Source: Anadara kagoshimensis
Lineage: Eukaryota; Mollusca; Bivalvia; Arcoida; Arcidae
DNA: 64,000 bases
NCBI GenBank assembly: GCA_021292105.1
Contig: CM037867.1
Span: forward strand, 44,071,731-44,135,730
Reading direction: 5' to 3'
Positions within the stretch are counted from its first letter, which is position 1. Each line of letters begins with the position of its first letter. The notes beneath the pieces are model-generated. The model saw only the letters and a program-made list of their open reading frames with translations. It did no database searches and had not been told where the DNA came from. A program made the position numbers and the translations under genes. Shown piece after piece: positions 39,101 through 52,587 of the stretch.

Positions 39101-42100
39101 TGACCAGGGTAATGCATGTGTCATTAAATATTAGTGTGTACTACTACAATGACATGACCAGAGCAATGCATGTGTCATTAAATATTAGTGTGAACTACTA
39201 CAATGACATGACCAGGGTAATGCATGTGTCATTAAATATTATTGTGTACTACTACAATGACATGACCAGGGCAATGCATGTGTCATTAAATATTAGTGTG
39301 TACTACTACAATGACATGACCAGGCAATGCATGTGTCATTAAATATTAGTGTGTACTACTACAATGACATGACCAGGGCAATTCATGTGTCATTAAATAT
39401 TAGTGTACTACTACAATGACCAGGGCAATGCATGTGTCATTAAATATTAGTGTGAACTACTACAATGACCAGGGCAATGCATGTGTCATTAAATATTAGT
39501 GTGATCTACTACAATGACATGACAGGCAATGCACGTGTCATTAAATATTAGTGTGAACTACTACAATGACATGACCAGGGCAATGCATGTGTCATTAAAT
39601 ATTAGTGTGTTCTACTACAATGACATGACCAGGGCAATGCATGTGTCATTAAATATTAGTGTGAACTACTACAATGACCAGGGTAATGCATGTGTCATTA
39701 AATATTAGTGTGTACTACTACAATGACATGACCAGGGCAATGCATGTGTCATTAAATATTAGTGTGTACTACTACAATGACATGACCAGGGTAATGCATG
39801 TGTCATTAAATATTAGTGTGTACTAGTACAATGACATGACCAGGGTAATGCATGTGTCATTAAATATTAGTGTGTACTACTACAATGACATGACCAGGGT
39901 AATGCATGTGTCATTAAATATTAGTGTGATCTACTACAATGACATGACCAGGGCAATGCATGTGTCATTAAATATTAGTGTGATCCACTACAATGACATG
40001 ACCAGGGCAATGCATGTGTCATTAAATATTAGTGTGTACTACTACAATGACATGACCAGGGTAATGCATGTGTCATTAAATATTAGTGTGTACTACTACA
40101 ATGACATGACCAGGGCAATGCATGTGTCATTAAATATTAGTGTGAACTACTACAATGACATGACCAGGGCAATGCATGTGTCATTAAATATTAGTGTGTA
40201 CTACTACAATGACATGACCAGGGCAATGCATGTGTCATTAAATATTAGTGTGTACTACTACAATGACCAGGGTAATGCATGTGTCATTAAATATTAGTGT
40301 TAAATACTACAATGACATGACCAGGGTAATGCATGTGTCATTAAATATTAGTGTTAACTACTACAATGACATGACCAGGGTAATGCATGTGTCATTAAAT
40401 ATTAGTGTGTACTACTACAATGACATGACCAGAGCAATGCATGTGTCATTAAATATTAGTGTGAACTACTACAATGACATGACCAGGGCAATGCATGTGT
40501 CATTAAATATTATTGTGTACTACTACAATGACATGACCAGGGCAATGCATGTGTCATTAAATATTATTGTGTACTACTACAATGACATGACCAGGGCAAT
40601 GCATGTGTCATTAAATATTAGTGTGTACTACTACAATAACATGACCAGGGCAATGCATGTGTCATTAAATATTAGTGTGTACTACTACAATGACATGACC
40701 AGGGCAATGCATGTGTCATTAAATATTAGTGTGAACTACTACAATGACCAGGGCAATGCATGTGTCATTAAATATTAGTGTGTACTACTACAATGACATG
40801 ACGAAGGCAATGCATGTGTCATTAAATATTAGTGTGTACTACTACAATGACATGACCAGGGCAATTCATGTGTCATTAAATATTAGTGTGTACTACTACA
40901 ATGACCAGGGCTATGCATGTGTCATTAAATATTAGTGTGAACTACTACAATGACCAGGGCAATGCATGTGTCATTAAATATTAGTGTGATCTACTACAAT
41001 GACCAGGGCAATGCATGTGTCCTTAAATATTAGTGTGAACTACTACAATCACATGACCAGGGCAATGCATGTGTCATTAAATATTAGTGTGATCCACTAC
41101 AATGACATGACCAGGGCAATGCATGTGTCATTAAATATTAGTGTGTACTACTACAATGACATGACCAGGGTAATGCATGTGTCATTAAATATTAGTGTGT
41201 ACTACTACAATGACATGACCAGGGCAATGCATGTGTCATTAAATATTAGTGTGAACTACTACAATGACATGACCAGGGCAATGCATGTGTCATTAAATAT
41301 TAGTGTGTACTACTACAATGACATGACCAGGGCAATGCATGTGTCATTAAATATTAGTGTGTACTACTACAATGACCAGGGTAATGCATGTGCCATTAAA
41401 TATTAGTGTAAATACTACAATGACATGACCAGGGTAATGCATGTGTCATTAAATATTAGTGTTACTACTACAATGACATGACCAGGGTAATGCATGTGTC
41501 ATTAAATATTAGTGTGTACTACTACAATGACATGACCAAGCAATGCATGTGTCATTAAATATTAGTGTGAACTACTACAATGACATGACCAGGGCAATGC
41601 ATGTGTCATTAAATATTAGTTGTACTACTACAATGACATGACCAGGGCAATGCATGTGTCATTAAATATTATGTGTACTACTACAATGACATGACCAGGG
41701 CAATGCATGTGTCATTAAATATTAGTGTGTACTACTACAATACATGACCAGGGCAATGCATGTGTCATTAAATATTAGTGTGTACTATACAATGACATGA
41801 CCAGGGCAATGCATGTGTCATTAAATATTAGTGTGAACTACTACAATGACCAAGGCAATGCATGTGTCATTAAATATTAGTGTGTACTACTACAATGACA
41901 TGACGAGGCAATGCATGTGTCATTAAATATTAGTGTGTACTACTACAATGACATGACCAGGGCAATTCATGTGTCATTAAATATTAGTGTGTACTACTAC
42001 AATGACCAGGGCTAATGCATGTGTCATTAAATATTAGTGTGAACTACTACAATGACCAGGGCAATGCATGTGTCATTAAATATTAGTGTGATCTACTACA

Positions 42101-45100
42101 ATGACCAGGGCAATGCATGTGTCCTTAAATATTAGTGTGAACTACTACAATCACATGACCAGGGCAATGCATGTGTCATTAAATATTAGTGTGTACTACT
42201 ACAATGACCAGGGCTATGCATGTGTCATTAAATATTAGTGTGAACTACTACAATCATGACCAGGGCAATGCATGTGTCATTAAATATTAGTGTGATACTA
42301 CAATGACATGACCAGGGCAATGCATGTGTCATTAAATATTAGTGTGTACTACTACAATGACATGACCAGGGTAATGCATGTGTCATTAAATATTAGTGTG
42401 TACTACTACAATGACATGACCAGGGCAATGCATGTGTCATTAAATATTAGTGTGAACTACTACAATGACATGACCAGGGCAATGCATGTGTCATTAAATA
42501 TTAGTGTGTACTACTACAATGACATGACCAGGGCAATGCATGTGTCATTAAATATTAGTGTGTACTACTACAATGACCAGGGTAATGCATGTGTCATTAA
42601 ATATTAGTGTAAATACTACAATGACATGACCAGGGTAATGCATGTGTCATTAAATATTAGTGTTAACTACTACAATGACATGACCAGGGTAATGCATGTG
42701 TCATTAAATATTAGTGTACTACTACAATGACATGACCAGAGCAATGCATGTGTCATTAAATATTAGTGTGAACTACTACAATGACATGACCAGGGCAATG
42801 CATGTGTCATTAAATATTATTTTGTACTACTACAATGACATGACCAGGGCAATGCATGTGTCATTAAATATTACTGTGTACTACTACAATGACATGACCA
42901 GGGCAATGCATGTGTCATTAAATATTAGTGTGTACTACTACAATAACATGACCAGGGCAATGCATGTGTCATTAAATATTAGTGTGTACTATTACAATGA
43001 CATGACCAGGGCAATGCATGTGTCATTAAATATTAGTGTGAACTACTACAATGACCAAGGCAATGCATGTGTCATTAAATATTAGTGTGTACTACTACAA
43101 TGACATGACGAAGGCAATGCATGTGTCATTAAATATTAGTGTGTACTACTACAATGACATGACCAGGGCAATTCATGTGTCATTAAATATTAGTGTGTAC
43201 TACTACAATGACCAGGGCTATGCATCTGTCATTAAATATTAGTGTGAACTACTACAATGACCAGGGCAATGCATGTGTCATTAAATATTAGTGTGATCTA
43301 CTACAATGACCAGGGCAATGCATGTGTCCTTAAATATTAGTGTGAACTACTACAATCACATGACCAGGGCAATGCATGTGTCATTAAATATTAGTGTGGT
43401 CTGCTACAATGACATGACCAGGGCAATGCATGTGTCATTAAATATTAGTGTGATCTACTACAATGACCAGGGTAATGCATGTGTCATTAAATATTAGTGT
43501 GTACTACTACAATGACATGACCAGGGCAATGCATGTGTCATTAAATATTAGTGTGAACTACTACAATGACATGACCAGGGCAAAGCATGTGTCATTAGAT
43601 ATTAGTGTGTACTACTACAATGATATGACCAGGGCAATGCATGTGTTATTAAATATTAGTGTGTACTACTACAATGGCATGACCAGGGCAATGCATGTGT
43701 CATTAAATATTAGTGTGAACTACTACAATGACATGACCAGGGCAATGCATGTGTCATTAAATATAAGTGTGTTCTACTACAATGACATGACCAGGGCAAT
43801 GCATGTGTCATTAAATATTAGTGTGTTCTACTACAATGACATGACCAGGGCAATTCATGTGTCATTAAATGTTAGTGTGTACTACTACAATGACATGACC
43901 AGGGCAATGCATGTGTCATTAAATATTAGTGTGAACTACTACAATGACATGACCAGGGCAATGCATGTGTCATTAAATATTAGTGTGTACTACTACAATG
44001 ACATGACCAGGGCAATGCATGTGTCATTAAATATTAGTGTGTACTACTACAATGACATGACCAGGGCAATGCATGTGTCATTAAATATTAGTGTGTACTA
44101 CTACAATGACATGACCAGGGCAATGCATGTGTCATTAATTATTAGTGTGTACTACTACAATGACATGACCAGAGCAATGCATGTGTCATTAAATATTAGT
44201 GTGTACTACTACAATGACATGACCAGGGCAATTCATGTGTCATTAAATATTAGTGTGAACTACTACAATGACATGACCAGGGCAATGCATGTGTCATTAA
44301 ATATTAGTGTGAACTACTACAATGACATGACCAGGGCAATGCATGTGTCATTAAATATTAGTGTGAACTACTACAATGACATGACTCGGGCAATGCATGT
44401 GTCATTAAATATTAGTGTGAACTACTACAATGACATGACCAGTGCAATGCATGTGTCATTAAATATTAGTGTTAACTACTACAATGACATGACCCGAGCA
44501 ATGCATGTGTCATTAAATATAAGTGTTAACTACTACAATGACATGACCAGGGCAATGCATGTGTCATTAAATATTAGTGTGTACTACTACAATAACATGA
44601 CCAGGGCAATGCATGTGTCATTAAATATTAGTGTGTACTACTACAATGACATGACCAGGGCAATGCATGTGTCATTAAATATTAGTGTGTACTACTACAA
44701 TGACCAGGGCAATGCATGTGTCATTAAATATTAGTGTTAACTACTACAATGACATGACCAGGGCAATGCATGTGTCATTAAATATTAGTGTGTACTACTA
44801 CAATGACCCGAGCAATGCATGTGTCATTAAATATTAGTGCGTTCTACTACAATGACATGACCAGGGCAATGCATGTGTCATTAAATATTAGTGTGAACTA
44901 CTACAATGACATGACCAAGGCAATGCATGTGTCATTAAATATTAGTGCGTTCTACTACAATGACATGACCAGGGCAATGCATGTGTCATTAAATATTAGT
45001 GTTAACTACTACAATGACATGACCCGAGCAATGCATTTGTCATTAAATATTAATGCGTTCTACTACAATGACATGACCAGGGCAATTCATGTGTCATTAA

Positions 45101-45545
45101 ATATTAGTGTGAACTACTACAATGACATGACCAGGGCAATGCATGTGTCATTAAATATTAGTGTGTACTACTACAATGACATGACCAGGGCAATGCATGT
45201 GTCATTAAATATTAGTGTGTACTACTACAATGACCCGAGCAATGCATGTGTCATTAAATATTAGTGCGTTCTACTACAATGACATGACCAGGGCAATGCA
45301 TGTGTCATTAAATATTAGTGTGAACTACTACAATGACATGACCAGGGCAATGCATGTGTCATTAAATATTAGTGCGTTCTACTACAATGACATGACCAGG
45401 GCAATGCATGTGTCATTAAATATTAGTTTGTACTACTACAATGACATGACCAGGGAAATGCATGTGTCAGTAAATATTAGTGCGTTCTACTATAATGACA
45501 TGACCATGGCATTGCATGTGTCATTAAATATTTGTGTGATCTACA
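33190..45545 (+). repeat. 54-bp satellite array, about 230 units
   Basis: The common unit is ATGACCAGGGCAATGCATGT, then GTCATTAAATATTAGTGTGT, then ACTACTACAATGAC. Because 54 is a multiple of three, units read as the 18-residue peptide MTRAMHVSLNISVYYYND; frames reach 423 codons (43463-44734). A recurrent 49-bp variant lacks one of two adjacent ATGAC copies and shifts the frame into a stop (peptide NDQGNACVIKY). Variation concentrates at G(C/T)A and at the two bases before CTAC, mostly amino-acid changing, with no sign of coding constraint. Units decay after about 45440 with GCGTTCTAC variants. Confidence 0.97.
36600..43330 (+). repeat. higher-order repeats of about 1.1-1.3 kb in the 54-bp satellite
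   Basis: Marker variants recur in the same order. The AAATACTAC unit occurs at about 36967, 37706, 39031, 40303, 41410 and 42608; GATCCACTAC at about 36760, 37440, 39980 and 41090; TCCTTAAAT followed by AATCACATG at about 41020, 42121 and 43327. Most steps are 1.1-1.3 kb (about 21-25 monomers), with internal gains and losses. Confidence 0.8.
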
Positions 45546-46453
45546 AAATGTACTTTTCTCTTAATTTTCCTTTTATTTTTTATTCTGCCTTTGTAATTAA
45601 TTTTTTAATATTTAGTTTAATGTACTGTGGTTTATTTGTCCCTACAGTCATTCTTTATTGAATTTAGATTTCTATATGATGTAATCTCATTGTCACGAAA
45701 GCGTCTGATCACATTAAATATAAATAATAAAAAACATAAAAAAGAACACTGGATATAAATATGTGATTTACAATTCAAACAGTAACCGAGGTTGAATAAA
45801 TAATATGTAAAAGATAACGGAAAAGATAAAGGGCGGGGATTTCATTATATAGTTAAAATATTATTAAATTGTGGGTGCTTTAAAATGCTTTACTAAAACA
45901 TAATCCTGGAAATTTTTAATTGCATTCATAAATATTATATAAAATAATGAGATGAAATGACACTGATATTGAAATTCGCCGTTAACACGTAACAAAACCA
46001 TTATTTAGTTTACTCGATTAGCAAACTACAAACTGAAAATCAATGCACTGCACGATATATTAGGTAAATCTTCACGAATCTATGTGGAAATGGAGCGGCA
46101 TTAAATCAATATACCCGACTAAAACAACTAAGTTAATAGAAAAAAAAAAAATAATGCAAACAGTTGTAAAACACAACAATGGACAAGTCACTAGACACAT
46201 ACTGCAATTGAATTAATAAATAAAGAAAAGACAAGACAAATGCGGTTGTGACCACCAATTCATTATGCAACAACCTAACATATAAGACTGGTCCTACCAA
46301 AATACTCCTATAATTCTTTCAAATAGAACTAGAAATGTTTTATAAAATGGGTTCAATACAGGGCAAAATGTGTTTATTTGGGAAGCAACAATTTATATTT
46401 TAGATCGTTTTGTAAAAACTCATATTTTAATTAATTGCACACACACAACACAA

Positions 46454-46484
<31 letters not shown>

Positions 46485-47400
46485 CATTACATATATATAT
46501 ATATATATATATTTTACCAAGCTATTCCATGTTGTTATAGTTGTAACTTGTTTCTTCTATCAATTGTCATGTAAATTGTTATCGCATCAAAATATTATTA
46601 TTTTTTATATATCTTCAACCAAATTCAAAGTGAATACTATACTAACTTATCAATAAGTGTAATCCGACAGAAGTCCTCCCCACATTCTGCAGCGAAGTCC
46701 ATCTCCAGGCGTGACATATAAAATTTACACAACTCTATTTTTAAGGAGGACACTATTATTAACATAATTCAAAAAAGATTCAACCAATCAAATAATATAA
46801 ACAAGGACATAGATAGCATTACAAAGGTTTAATGAACAATTAAAATACGAAAAATGTAGCTAGGTAGACAGTTAACTAATTTGTCTCTATTCTAGAATTT
46901 CTAATGATAGCTCTTCCTGATAGAAAGCGTTGTTATGGTTACGGCCAATTCTAATTTAAATACAGAACACTGGCGTTTCGTTTAAGGTCGGGATATAATT
47001 TAGGCATTAGAGATCTAGGAAATCCTTCAGTGACTTGAATTAATTATTAAGATAAATTTTAAGTTGATGTACGTAAGCTAATTGCTTCTTATACTCCGGA
47101 GTCATTAATTCGTTAATTAAAGGAGCAGTTAGATCAAAGTAAACAGTGATCACTTGGGTACCCGCACGCAGGTTAATTACAATGTCCTCGAATTATTATA
47201 TGAAAGAACATATTTTATATAGCTCAATAACTTACAAATGCTTCATTACATTCTTAATATGACAAAACAATTTTCTGTCACTACTTTTTTATGTTAACAT
47301 ATAAGATGAAGGTCCATTAATAGACTAATGAAATACTATGTGGCTATTCCTCAAATATTAAAGTCTACATAGTATACACATAAAGGATACATTTCATGCT
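45546..47400. other. AT-rich DNA with CA/TA microsatellite
   Basis: A compound (CA)n-(TA)n tract lies at about 46436-46513; the frame at 46435-46656 starts in it. No other feature was recognised. Confidence 0.65.
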
Positions 47401-47412
47401 TGTATAATGTGT

Positions 47413-47422
47413 CACACACACA

Positions 47423-47472
<50 letters not shown>
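47413..47472. repeat. (CA)n microsatellite bordering the 29-bp satellite
   Basis: About 60 bp of CA dinucleotides with one AT interruption directly abut the first 29-bp unit. Confidence 0.95.
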
Positions 47473-47474
<2 letters not shown>

Positions 47475-50395
47475 TAATATCGACATATCGATATACTCTA
47501 TTGTAATGTCAATATATGCCTATACTCTATTGTAATGTCATCATATAGCTATACTCTATTGTAATATCATCATATAGCTATACTCTATTGTAATGTCATC
47601 ATATAGCTATACTCTATTGTAATGTCATCATTTAGCTATACTCTATCGTAATATCAACATATAGCTATACTCTATTGTAATATCATCATATAGCTATACT
47701 CTATTGTAATGTCATCATATAGCTATACTCTATTGTAATATCATCATATAGCTATACTCTATTGTAATATCATCATATACCTATACTCTATTGTAATGTC
47801 ATCATATAGCTATACTCTATTGTAATATCATCATATACCTATACTCTATTGTAATATCATCATATAGCTATACTCTATTGTAATGTCATCATATACCTTT
47901 ACTCTATTGTAATATCATCATATAGCTATACTCTATTGTAATACCATCATATATCTATACTCTATTGTAATATGAACATATAGCTATACCCTATTGTAAT
48001 ATCATCATATAGCTATACTCTATTGTAATATCATCATATATCTATACTCTATTGTAATGTCATCATATATCTATACTCTATTGTAATGTTATCATTTAGC
48101 TATACTCTATCGTAATATCAACATATAGCTATACTCTATCGTAATATCAACATATAGCTATACTCTATTGTAATACCATCATATATCTATACTCTATTGT
48201 AATATGAACATATAGCTATACTCTATTGTAATATCATCATATAGCTATACTCTATTGTAATATCATCATATATCTATACTCTATTGTAATATGAACATAT
48301 AGCTATACTCTATTGTAATATCATCATATAGCTATACTCTATTGTAATATCATCATATAGCTATACTCTATTGTAATATCATCATATACCCATTATCTAT
48401 TGTAATGTCATCATATAGCTATACTCTATTGTAATGTCATCACATAGCTATACTCTATTGTAATGTCATCACATAGCTATACTCTATTGTAATATCATCA
48501 TTTAGCTATACTCTATTGTAATGTCATCATATAGCTATACTCTATTGTAATGTCATCATATAGCTATACTCTATTGTAATATCATCATATAGCTATACTC
48601 TATTGTAATGTCATCATATATCTATACTCTATTGTAATGTCATCATATAGCTATACTCTATTGTAATATGAACATATACCTATACTCTATTGTAATATGA
48701 ACATAGAGCTATACTCTATTGTAATATGAACATATAGCTATACTCTATTAATGTCATCATATACCTATACTCTATTGTAATGTCATCATTTAGCTATACT
48801 CTATTATAATGTCATCATATACCTATACTCTATGATAATATCAACATATAGCTATACTCTATAATAATATCAACATATAGCTATACTCTATAATAATATC
48901 ATCATATAGCTATACTCTATTGTAATGTCATCATATCCCATACTCTATTGTAATGTCATCATATAGCTATACTCTATTGTAATGTCATCACCTAGCTATA
49001 CTCTATTGTAATGTCATCATATACCTATACTCTATAATAATATCAACATATAGCTATACTCTATTGTAATATCATCACATAGCTATACTCTATTGTAATG
49101 TCATTATATAGCTATACTCTAATGTAATATCATCACACACCTATACTCTATTGTAATGTCATCACACACCTATACTCTATTGTAATGTCATATAGCTATA
49201 CTCTATTGTAATGTCATCATATACCTATACTCTATTGTAATACCATCATATATCTATACTCTATTGTAATATGAACATATAGCTATACCCTATTGTAATA
49301 TCATCATATAGCTATACTCTATTGTAATATCATCATATATCTATACTCTATTGTAATGTCATCATATATCTATACTCTATTGTAATGTCATCATATACCT
49401 ATACTCTATTGTAATGTCAACATATAGCTATACTCTATTGTAATGTCATATAGCTATACTCTATTGTAATGTCATCATATAGCTATACTCTATTGTAATA
49501 TCATCATATACCTTTACTCTATCGTAATATCAACATATAGCTATACTCTATTGTAATGTCATCATATACCTATACTCTATTGTAATATCATCATATACCT
49601 ATACTCTATTGTAATATCATCATATAGCTACACTCTATTGTAATGTCATCATATACCTTTACTCTATAATAATATCAACATATAGCTATACTCTATTGTA
49701 ATATCATCATATAGCTATACTCTATTGTAATGTCATCACATAGCTATACTCTATTGTAATATCATCATATAGCTATACTCTATTGTAATGTCATCACATA
49801 GCTATACTCTATTGTAATATCATCATATACCTATACTCTATTGTAATGTCATCACATAGCTATACTCTATTGTAATATCATCATATACCTATACTCTATT
49901 GTAATGTCATCATATACCTATACTCTATTGTAATGTCATCATATACCTATACTCTATTGTAATATCATCATATACTATACTCTATTGTAATATCATCATA
50001 TAGCTACACTCTATTGTAATGTCATCATATACCTTTACTCTATAATAATATCAACATATATCTATACTCTATTGTAATATCATCATTTAGCTATACTCTA
50101 TTGTAATGTCATCATATAGCTACACTCTATTGTAATGTCATCATATACCTTTACTCTATAATAATATCAACATATAGCTATACTCTATTGTAATATCATC
50201 ATTTAGCTATACTCTATTGTAATGTCATCATATAGCTATACTCTATTGTAATGTCATCACACACCTATACTCTATTGTAATGTCATCATATAGCTATACT
50301 CTATTGTAATATGAAAATATACCTATACTCTATAATAATATCAACATATAACTATACTCTATTGTAATAATATATCATCACAAAGCTATATTGCT
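47473..50395 (+). repeat. 29-bp satellite array, about 100 units
   Basis: The unit is CATATAGCTATACTCTATTG followed by TAATGTCAT, with a step of 29 bp. Common variants are GTC/ATC after TAAT, AGCTAT/ACCTAT/ATCTAT, and a diverged AATAATATCAACATA form. Stray units at about 50785-50830 and 52597-52670 show that the array once extended further and was broken by insertions. Confidence 0.97.
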
Positions 50396-50784
50396 TTCCA
50401 GTTCTCAATTAAACATATATTGACCTCATATTGGTGCATTAATTATTTTGATGATAATTTGTTATAAATTTACAAAAGCAAAGCTATCAAAATGCTTTAT
50501 AATACAAAAAATTGAACATTTACAACTTTTCAACATATGTATAATATCCCTTCACTTTGAAAAAAATGTTGTAATTTATTGTAATATGTTGACGTACAAA
50601 GCGTCTTTTTCTTAATTGGCCAATGACACAAACCTTCCAACGTCCGTCTGCTGCCATTGTTTTTCCGAAGTGTTGTCCTTCCAAATTCTCCTCCCATTTT
50701 GGAAGCACCATTAACCCGAGTAAATAAAGTAGCTTCTTTTCAGATCCTAAATAATCAAAATTAAATAAGATAAGTAATCTCCGG
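50396..50784. other. unidentified 390-bp insert between 29-bp units
   Basis: Single-copy-looking DNA separates the main array from a stray unit. On the minus strand 50711-50520 reads a 63-residue frame (MVLPKWEENLEGQHFGKTMA...) richer in charged residues and GC than its surroundings. No family was recognised and no TIR or target duplication was identified. It could be a fragment of an unknown element or of a captured host sequence. Confidence 0.35.
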
Positions 50785-50839
50785 TCAACATATAGCTATA
50801 CTCTTTTGTAATATTAGCATGTTGCCATACTCTTTTATA

Positions 50840-51982
50840 CTGGTCAAACCAATTAATTTGGAGGCCCCCTGTATTTTCCACGTGCCCTTTCTTTATATTT
50901 TGTGCATGATTCTGGACACAGTTTCAATTTGTTCCAGCGAAACATTGCACATATCCATTACGTTAAAGCAACGTTTCTATATATAAGGACTTTTTATGTC
51001 AAATTATTCATACACATTTAAAATTTGAACAAATTCAATAATTTAAAAATTGAGAATGTGTTAAGCAACGTCATGTGACTTTAACAGAACTAAGAGTATT
51101 ACTGTTAAGATTTTGCGAAAAATGGGCTGGAAAGGAAACTATAAGATGCATTATAAGTAAATTTGGTCTCAAAAGTTATGTTCCAGGACGAAAACAGTTA
51201 ATAACAAAAAAAACAGAAACGTAAACGATTTCATTGGGCAAAAGTGTATTTAAAAAAATCCATGAAATTTTTGAATAAAGAATTTTATCAGATGAATCAA
51301 TTTTCAAATCAAATAATAATCGTAGAAAATTTAGAGTATGGCGTTACAAGCATGAAAAATACAGCAAAGACTGTATTCAGACTAAAGTCAAACATCCAGC
51401 TCAAGTACATGTCTGGGGTGTCATCTCACCAAATGGTCCAGGTATTCTAAATAGTAAAACTTATCAGGAAAATATAATTAATGATATTGATGTAGTGTCA
51501 CAATGTTTGGTTTTTCCCTCTAAATCCTTCATATTTCAACAGGACAATGCCCCTTGCCATGTTTCCCGTTCTTCAATATCGTTTCTCGACAGGAAAAGTG
51601 TAGCTACTATGGATTGGCCTGCTATTTCACCTGATATGTCCCCGATAGAAAATGTGTGGGACTACATAGGTGAGAGGGTGGCTAAAATTTCGCCAACAAC
51701 ATCAGCTGAACTTTGGAAAGCTGTAATTTCAGAATGGTACCAATTGGATATGAATTACTTAAAATCCTTATACAACAGTATGCCAACTAGAGTTATGAGC
51801 CTTTATAAAGAAAAGGGTGGGAACACAGAATACTGAGTACTTGTACTTGTGTTTAAATATGCTACATGATGGCAAATATTATGTGAAGAATGTGTTATAT
51901 TTAAAGTAAATTGAATTATAAAAAGTTATTACGGTTTTTTTCTTATTTTTGTATGGACCTCCAAATTAATTGGTTTAACCAG
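50840..51982 (+). mobile_element. Tc1/mariner element with TIRs, 1143 bp
   Basis: The left end is CTGGTCAAACCAATTAATTT and continues GGAGGCC. The right end is the inverse, with CCTCCAAATTAATTGGTTTA then ACCAG, so TIRs match over about 27 bp with two or three differences. The element is flanked by TA on both sides (50838-50839 and 51983-51984), the standard Tc1/mariner target duplication. The transposase lies inside, on the plus strand. Length is normal for the superfamily. It lies beside stray 29-bp satellite units, so it inserted into or next to that array. Confidence 0.92.
51090..51839 (+). pseudogene. Tc1-like DD34E transposase, broken in its N-terminal half
   Basis: From 51279 to the stop at 51837-51839 a single frame is open: LSDESIF at about 51285-51305 (first Asp at 51291), VHVWGVISPNGPG, QQDNAPCHVSR (second Asp at 51543) and SPDMSPIENVWD (Glu at 51648). 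There are exactly 34 residues between the second Asp and Glu, so it is DD34E. No ATG opens this frame and a TAA lies at 51276. The upstream piece (RKRFHWAKVYLKKSMKF, about 51210-51275) is in another frame, and the DNA-binding region further upstream is poorly recognisable. At least one frameshift plus earlier damage makes it inactive, although the catalytic core is intact. Related to, but clearly diverged from, the copy at 27245. Confidence 0.88.
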
Positions 51983-52071
51983 TATTTACTATTTTTTGCT
52001 TCAATGCAGAGTTTGACCTCAATTCTACTTCATTATTCAATGCAGTTGAATGGTGCACGTAAGTTTCTATG

Positions 52072-52284
52072 TCAATTGACGGATCGCTGACCACGCCCAC
52101 AATGTTCCGACAAAGGCCTGGCATGCTTGAATTACACGCAAAAAGAATGAAAACTCGGCCTGAAATGAACCTTTTAATGACGTCACTGTCACTAGTACGT
52201 CATTAGTTGCCGTGACGCTGCTTTGGTACCGTGGTGGCGGCCTTTGTCGGAACATTGCGGGCGTGGCTGGCGATACGTCAATTG
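52072..52284. mobile_element. MITE-like element with ~46-bp inverted ends
   Basis: Arms 52072-52118 and 52239-52284 are inverse. The inner 28 bp (CCACGCCCACAATGTTCCGA and on to AAAGGCC) match with one mismatch, and the outer part (CAATTGACG-ATCGC) matches less well. The interior holds a perfect CRE palindrome TGACGTCA at 52178-52185. GC content is higher than the surrounding DNA, supporting insertion. No transposase; target duplication not resolved. Confidence 0.7.
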
Positions 52285-52444
52285 TTCAGTGTGGGCGTGG
52301 TCTATTCAATGATCAATGATGTCGACAGTTGGAACAGTCAATTTTTAACGAGGTAGTTATAGTTGTTTTTCTTTTATGAAAAGTGTTAAAATGTCAATTT
52401 ATATTTTGTGATTATTTGAAAAAGTTACAAAGGATTGTAAATAT

Positions 52445-52587
52445 AAGGAATGACATTTGCTTTGACTGTACTGCATGGAGTTATGCAGTAGAATTGACTG
52501 TCTCAAATAACCATGAAAGCCTTCGGCTTTTATTTTATTTGAAACAGTCCATTCTACTGCATAATTCCATGCAGTACGTCATTTCTT
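52445..52587. mobile_element. hairpin element with ~50-bp arms
   Basis: The left arm (52445-52510) and right arm (52535-52587) share TACTGCATGGA-TTATGCAGTA, GAAT-GACTGT and TCAAATAA in inverse order, with a 15-bp insertion in the left arm. The loop contains a second hairpin, AAAGCC-TTC-GGCTTT. A stray 29-bp satellite unit follows immediately, so it sits inside the former array. Confidence 0.7.

Noticed and set aside
43463-44734. 423-codon open frame of 18-residue repeats as a protein gene
   Set aside because: It is one reading of a 54-bp satellite that continues far outside it with frame-shifting 49-bp units. No signal peptide, intron or codon-constraint pattern is visible.
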